DNA from: Bog-473 sp963741995
Lineage (GTDB): Bacteria; Actinomycetota; Acidimicrobiia; Acidimicrobiales; RAAP-2
Assembly (NCBI GenBank): GCA_963741995.1
Contig: CAVUKI010000001.1
Coordinates: forward strand, 124,001 to 188,000
Direction: 5' to 3'
Length of the DNA: 64,000 nucleotides
Position numbers and translations under genes: made by a program. The notes under the pieces are model-generated. The model was not told the origin of the DNA. It made no database searches and saw only the letters and a program-made list of their open reading frames with translations. This document shows positions 61,203 to 64,000 of this stretch, in pieces. Each line of letters opens with the position of its first letter. The stretch's first letter is position 1.

Positions 61203-61950
61203 CGGGGAAGGGTGACACCGACGATCGAGCCCATGATCCCCCGGAAGAGCAACCGAGTCGTTTCCGCCATGGTCTCGAGATGCGTCTCCACGGCCTGCTC
61301 CAGCAATGCGGCGCTCGAGCCGGTCCGACAGAGAGCCTCGTCGTATTCGGGAACCTGGGCCCATTTCGGAATGGTGGAGGATTCCACCTCCACGTGAAAT
61401 TGGACGCCCCACGCGCAAGACCCGACGCGGAGCGCCTGGACGGCGCAGTGACCGTTGCCGGCGAGCACGGCCGCGCCTTCAGGGGGTCGAGCACCGCGGC
61501 CCCGTGCCATTGCAGGCCCAGGACGACCTCGGGAAGGTGGCCGAAGACATGGTCGTAGAGACCCTTCGGTGTCAGGGAGATCTCCACGACGCCGATCTCG
61601 GGTTCGTCCATCAGCCCGACGGTCCCACCGAGGGCTTCGGCGAGCAACTGATGACCCAGGCACACCCCGAGATAGGGTCGGTCCAACTCGGCGACCCAGC
61701 GCCGGATGGCAGCCTTCTCCGCAATCAGCCATGGATGCTCGGCCTCCTGCCACACATCCATCGGTCCGCCCATGGCGATGAGCATGTCGAACCCGTCCAG
61801 AGATGGGATGTCCTCGCCCCGGTCCAGCTCGACGGTCGTGACGCTCAGCCCGGCTGCGGAGAGCAGGGGACCGAGCGCGCCCGGCCCCTCGTCCGGATGG
61901 TGCTGGAGGACGAGGGCCTGTCCGGCGGAAGACCGCGGTGTGGTCATCAT
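61199..61950 (-). pseudogene. Class I glutamine amidotransferase, frameshifted as sequenced
   Basis: ATG 61950 overlaps the GS stop (ATGA). The nucleophile elbow GVCLGHQLLAEA gives Cys97, and LQWHGAAVLDP is typical of the GMP-synthase-like (GATase1_1) group. At 61482-61486 (a G5 run on the plus strand) one base seems missing; the rest, AAVLAGNGHCAVQALRVG with GVQFHVEVE (His and Glu of the triad), continues in another frame to VGVTLPR. It hydrolyses glutamine or a gamma-glutamyl amide. Lying between two GS-like ligases, it may remove gamma-glutamyl groups, as PuuD does in putrescine breakdown. Confidence 0.8.
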
Positions 61951-63344
61951 GGGAGGATGTCGAGGTACTCCTTGAGGTCCCACTCGCTGACCGTGCCGAT
62001 GAAACGCTCCCATTCGTCGCGCTTGTAGTGCAGGAAGACGTTGAGCATCTCGCCGGGCAGGGCGGCGCGCACGACGGGATCGGCTTCCAGCGCATCCAGG
62101 GCCTCCCCGAGCGTCGCCGGGATGCGTGCCACCTCCTTTCCGGCCTCGATGGCGTCGTAGATATTGCCCTCTTCGGGCGGACCGGGGTCGATGCTCTGGT
62201 CCAACCCGTCCTTCATGGCGACGAGGAGGCCCGCCATCGACAGGTATGGATTCACGGCTGAGTCGACCGAGCGGTACTCGAAGCGCCCCGGTGCGCTGAC
62301 CCGGAGCGCGGTGGTCCGGTTCTGGAATCCCCAATCGGCGAAGATCGGCGCCCAGAATCCGGCGTCGGCGAAGCGCCGGTACGAGTTGACGGTTGGCGCG
62401 GTGATGGCGGTAAGCGCGCGCAGATGGGTGAGTACTCCGCCGATGGCGTGCAGGCCGGTCTTGGAGGGCAGGCGGAGGTCGTCCCCGTCGGGCAGGAACA
62501 TGTTGACCTCGTCCTGCCACAACGAGATGTTGTGGTGACAGCCATTGGCCGAGACACCCATGAACGGCTTCGGCATGAAACAGGGGTAGAGCCCGAACTC
62601 GCGGCCAACTTGGCGGCAGACCTGCCGGTAGGTGGTGAGGCGGTCGGCGGTGTCCTCCGCGGCGCCAAAGGTGAAATTGAGCTCGAGCTGTCCCGGCGCG
62701 TCCTCGTGATCGCCCTGGATCATGTCCAGCCCCATCTGGTTGCAGTATTCGATGACACGGTGGATGACTGGTTGCAACTCGGAGAACTGGTCGATGTGGT
62801 AGCAGTAGGGCTTGGTGGCACCCTCCACCGATGGGGTCCCGTCGGGGTTGGTCTTGAGCCACATCATCTCGGGCTCACAGCCGACCCGGAGCGTCAGTCC
62901 TGTCTCCGCGGTGAATTGGCGGTGGAGCCGATGCAGGTTTCCTCGGCAGTCGGAGGTGAGGAAGCCGCCGGGGTTGTCGACCTCCTCGCGTCCTCGGAAG
63001 AGCGTGCAGAAGACGCGTGCCACTTTGGGGTCCCACGGCAGTGGGCAGAACGTCCCGACGTCCGGCAGGCCAACCAACTCGGCGGCCTCGGGCCCGTAGC
63101 CGATGTACTGCCCGTGCCGGTCGATGAACAGGTTGGCCGTGGCGCCGTAGACGAGCTGGAAGCCCTTCGTGGCCACGGCGGCCCAGTGCGCGGCCGGAAT
63201 CCCCTTGCCCATGACGCGTCCGGTGACGGAGACGAACTGGAAGTAGACATAAGTGATGCCTTCCGCCTGAATGCGGCGCGCCACATCCTCGACGGCCTCG
63301 ACTCGCCCGTCCTGGTCCACGAAACGCTCGAGGTCTGTCGCCAT
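61947..63344 (-). CDS. Glutamine synthetase-family gamma-glutamyl ligase
   Basis: A 465-residue protein. ATG 63344 is preceded by GAGGAGGGA; an upstream frame to 63428 is less likely. Catalytic elements are CEPEMMWL, GDHEDAPGQLELNF, SANGCHHNISLW, NSYRRFADAGFWAP and RFEYRSVDSAVNPYL. It is shorter and more divergent than ammonia-fixing GlnA and resembles the GlnT/PuuA branch that ligates glutamate to an amine using ATP. Its regulator is encoded directly upstream, and an operator-like palindrome lies in its leader. The stop overlaps the amidotransferase start. Confidence 0.9.
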   Translation of the reverse strand: MATDLERFVDQDGRVEAVEDVARRIQAEGITYVYFQFVSVTGRVMGKGIPAAHWAAVATKGFQLVYGATANLFIDRHGQYIGYGPEAAELVGLPDVGTFCPLPWDPKVARVFCTLFRGREEVDNPGGFLTSDCRGNLHRLHRQFTAETGLTLRVGCEPEMMWLKTNPDGTPSVEGATKPYCYHIDQFSELQPVIHRVIEYCNQMGLDMIQGDHEDAPGQLELNFTFGAAEDTADRLTTYRQVCRQVGREFGLYPCFMPKPFMGVSANGCHHNISLWQDEVNMFLPDGDDLRLPSKTGLHAIGGVLTHLRALTAITAPTVNSYRRFADAGFWAPIFADWGFQNRTTALRVSAPGRFEYRSVDSAVNPYLSMAGLLVAMKDGLDQSIDPGPPEEGNIYDAIEAGKEVARIPATLGEALDALEADPVVRAALPGEMLNVFLHYKRDEWERFIGTVSEWDLKEYLDILP

Positions 63345-63370
63345 TTGATTCGGGTCCCTCCTCGGGAAAC

Positions 63371-63393
63371 GTTGTCCACCCATAGTGAACAAC
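63371..63393. promoter_or_regulatory. Operator-like palindrome upstream of the GS operon
   Basis: GTTGTCCA and TGAACAAC form an inverted repeat with one mismatch and a 7-bp spacer, 27 bp ahead of the GS start. Its place between the XRE-cupin gene and the GS gene makes it the likely binding site of that regulator. Confidence 0.45.
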
Positions 63394-63469
63394 CCGAGCA
63401 GCGTGGGCAAGCCCTGGCGCGTATCCATCCTGTTAACTGTTCGACGCGGCTACCCCCGGGAGCAACGCC

Positions 63470-64000
63470 CTACGTGCGGTCACCGGTGTAGATGGTGATG
63501 GAGAGGAATCGAATCGGGAGCTTGACCAACATGGTCGGCCCGTGCGGGATGTCGCCCTCGAACTGCAGCGTGTCGCCGCGTTCCATCTTGTAGCGCTGGC
63601 GGCCGTACCCGTACTCCATGACCCCGCTCAACATGTAGAGGATCTCGATGCCGGTGTGCTGGAAGAGGGGAAAGACCTCACTGCTCTCGTCGAGCGAGAC
63701 GAGGAGCGGTTCGACGCGCTTATAGGGGCCGCGCAGACTCCCGAGGAGTTCGTAGCTGTGCCCGGCCCGCGTGCCCTTGCGGACGATCTCAGGTCCGCTC
63801 CCTGCCTTGACGAAGACGGCGTCACGCTCCTCGGCCAGTCCGCGGAAGAGGGAGGTCACGGGCATGTCGAGCGCGAAGGCCAGGCGTTCGAGTGTCGAGA
63901 GGCTCGGGGATGTCTGCGCGTTCTCGATCTTGGAGAGCATTCCCTTGGAAATGCCCGTGCGCTCCGCCAGCTGGCCGACGTTCAAGCCGATCTCGAGGCG
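63470..64000 (-). CDS. XRE-cupin transcriptional regulator (PuuR-like), 5' end missing
   Basis: The frame is open to the window end, so the N-terminus is cut. The visible part begins LEIGLNVGQLAERTGISKG and continues MLSKIENAQTSPSLSTLERLA, the HTH_XRE recognition region. After a linker, a cupin domain (EVFPLFQHTGIEILYMLSG, GDTLQFEGDIPHGP) would bind the effector. This is the architecture of PuuR-type regulators of polyamine and amine catabolism. It reads into the GS operon after a 125-bp gap and probably controls it. Confidence 0.9.
   Translation of the reverse strand, partial: RLEIGLNVGQLAERTGISKGMLSKIENAQTSPSLSTLERLAFALDMPVTSLFRGLAEERDAVFVKAGSGPEIVRKGTRAGHSYELLGSLRGPYKRVEPLLVSLDESSEVFPLFQHTGIEILYMLSGVMEYGYGRQRYKMERGDTLQFEGDIPHGPTMLVKLPIRFLSITIYTGDRT

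Noticed and set aside
58860..61418. One 852-residue protein fusing a glutamine synthetase to a PhyH dioxygenase
   Set aside because: The middle (after WGVATTAARFG) is low-complexity out-of-frame sequence; the GS continues in another frame and ends at 59809. The fusion is an artefact of a one-base indel.
1..64000. CRISPR arrays, tRNA or rRNA genes
   Set aside because: No regularly spaced repeats, no cloverleaf-like GGTTCGA-type arms and no rRNA-like stretches were seen on reading; a covariance search could still find a divergent tRNA.

Overview
The window is high-GC actinobacterial DNA, most likely from the class Acidimicrobiia or a close relative. Supporting signs are the GYWLVASDGGVF-type repeats in the first gene, the TY-Chap and DUF2510 proteins, an ECF sigma factor with a SnoaL-like tail, an actinobacterial-type SOS box, and a LAFTG surface protein with the look of a class E sortase substrate. 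This placement rests on protein character alone. I see no rRNA, tRNA or CRISPR array.

Layout. 0-9.8 kb: small hypothetical and surface proteins, a PilZ protein, an IS3 orfA remnant, a cytosolic trypsin/PDZ protease and a GlcD-type FAD oxidase. 10.3-14.4 kb: a membrane protein, then a group II intron with its maturase (ends fixed by IBS1/EBS1 pairing and domains V/VI), then a DsbA-like protein. 14.5-20.7 kb: an ECF sigma factor divergent from an MFS exporter, followed by an SDR and an OmpR-type winged-helix/NB-ARC regulator. 20.7-28.7 kb: an FAD monooxygenase, an OsmC protein, two methyltransferases, a 28-codon peptide ORF with a strong hairpin, a poly-gamma-glutamate hydrolase-like protein, SOS-controlled dinB and a TetR regulator. 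28.7-34.1 kb: an amidohydrolase, a lipocalin-like protein, an enoyl-CoA hydratase, an HxxxxH-motif protein and a DUF5996 protein. 34.2-37.9 kb: an AraC regulator flanked by two transcription units that share a near-identical operator. 38.3-41.8 kb: a diguanylate cyclase, a BBE-type oxidase and Ohr.

41.9-58.1 kb looks like one catabolic island. It holds a Rieske oxygenase, SDR, cytochrome P450 with a divergent [3Fe-4S] ferredoxin, ketosteroid-dehydrogenase-like flavoprotein, amidohydrolase, two M24 proteins (one with a ruined metal site), enoyl-CoA hydratase, a double CaiB CoA-transferase, MarR, MFS and a second, unusual P450. The genes suggest oxidation, CoA activation and ring or chain breakdown of an unknown terpenoid, steroid-like or aromatic compound.

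58.4-64 kb (minus strand) carries an XRE-cupin regulator followed by four overlapping or closely packed genes: glutamine synthetase, class I amidotransferase, a second glutamine-synthetase-like protein and a PhyH dioxygenase. This resembles gamma-glutamylation of an amine (Puu-like), with a novel oxygenase added.

Six otherwise convincing genes are broken by about eight small indels, several in homopolymers: GNAT, GGDEF, Rieske (three), enoyl-CoA hydratase, amidotransferase and the second GS. This points to sequence or assembly error at least as much as to real decay.
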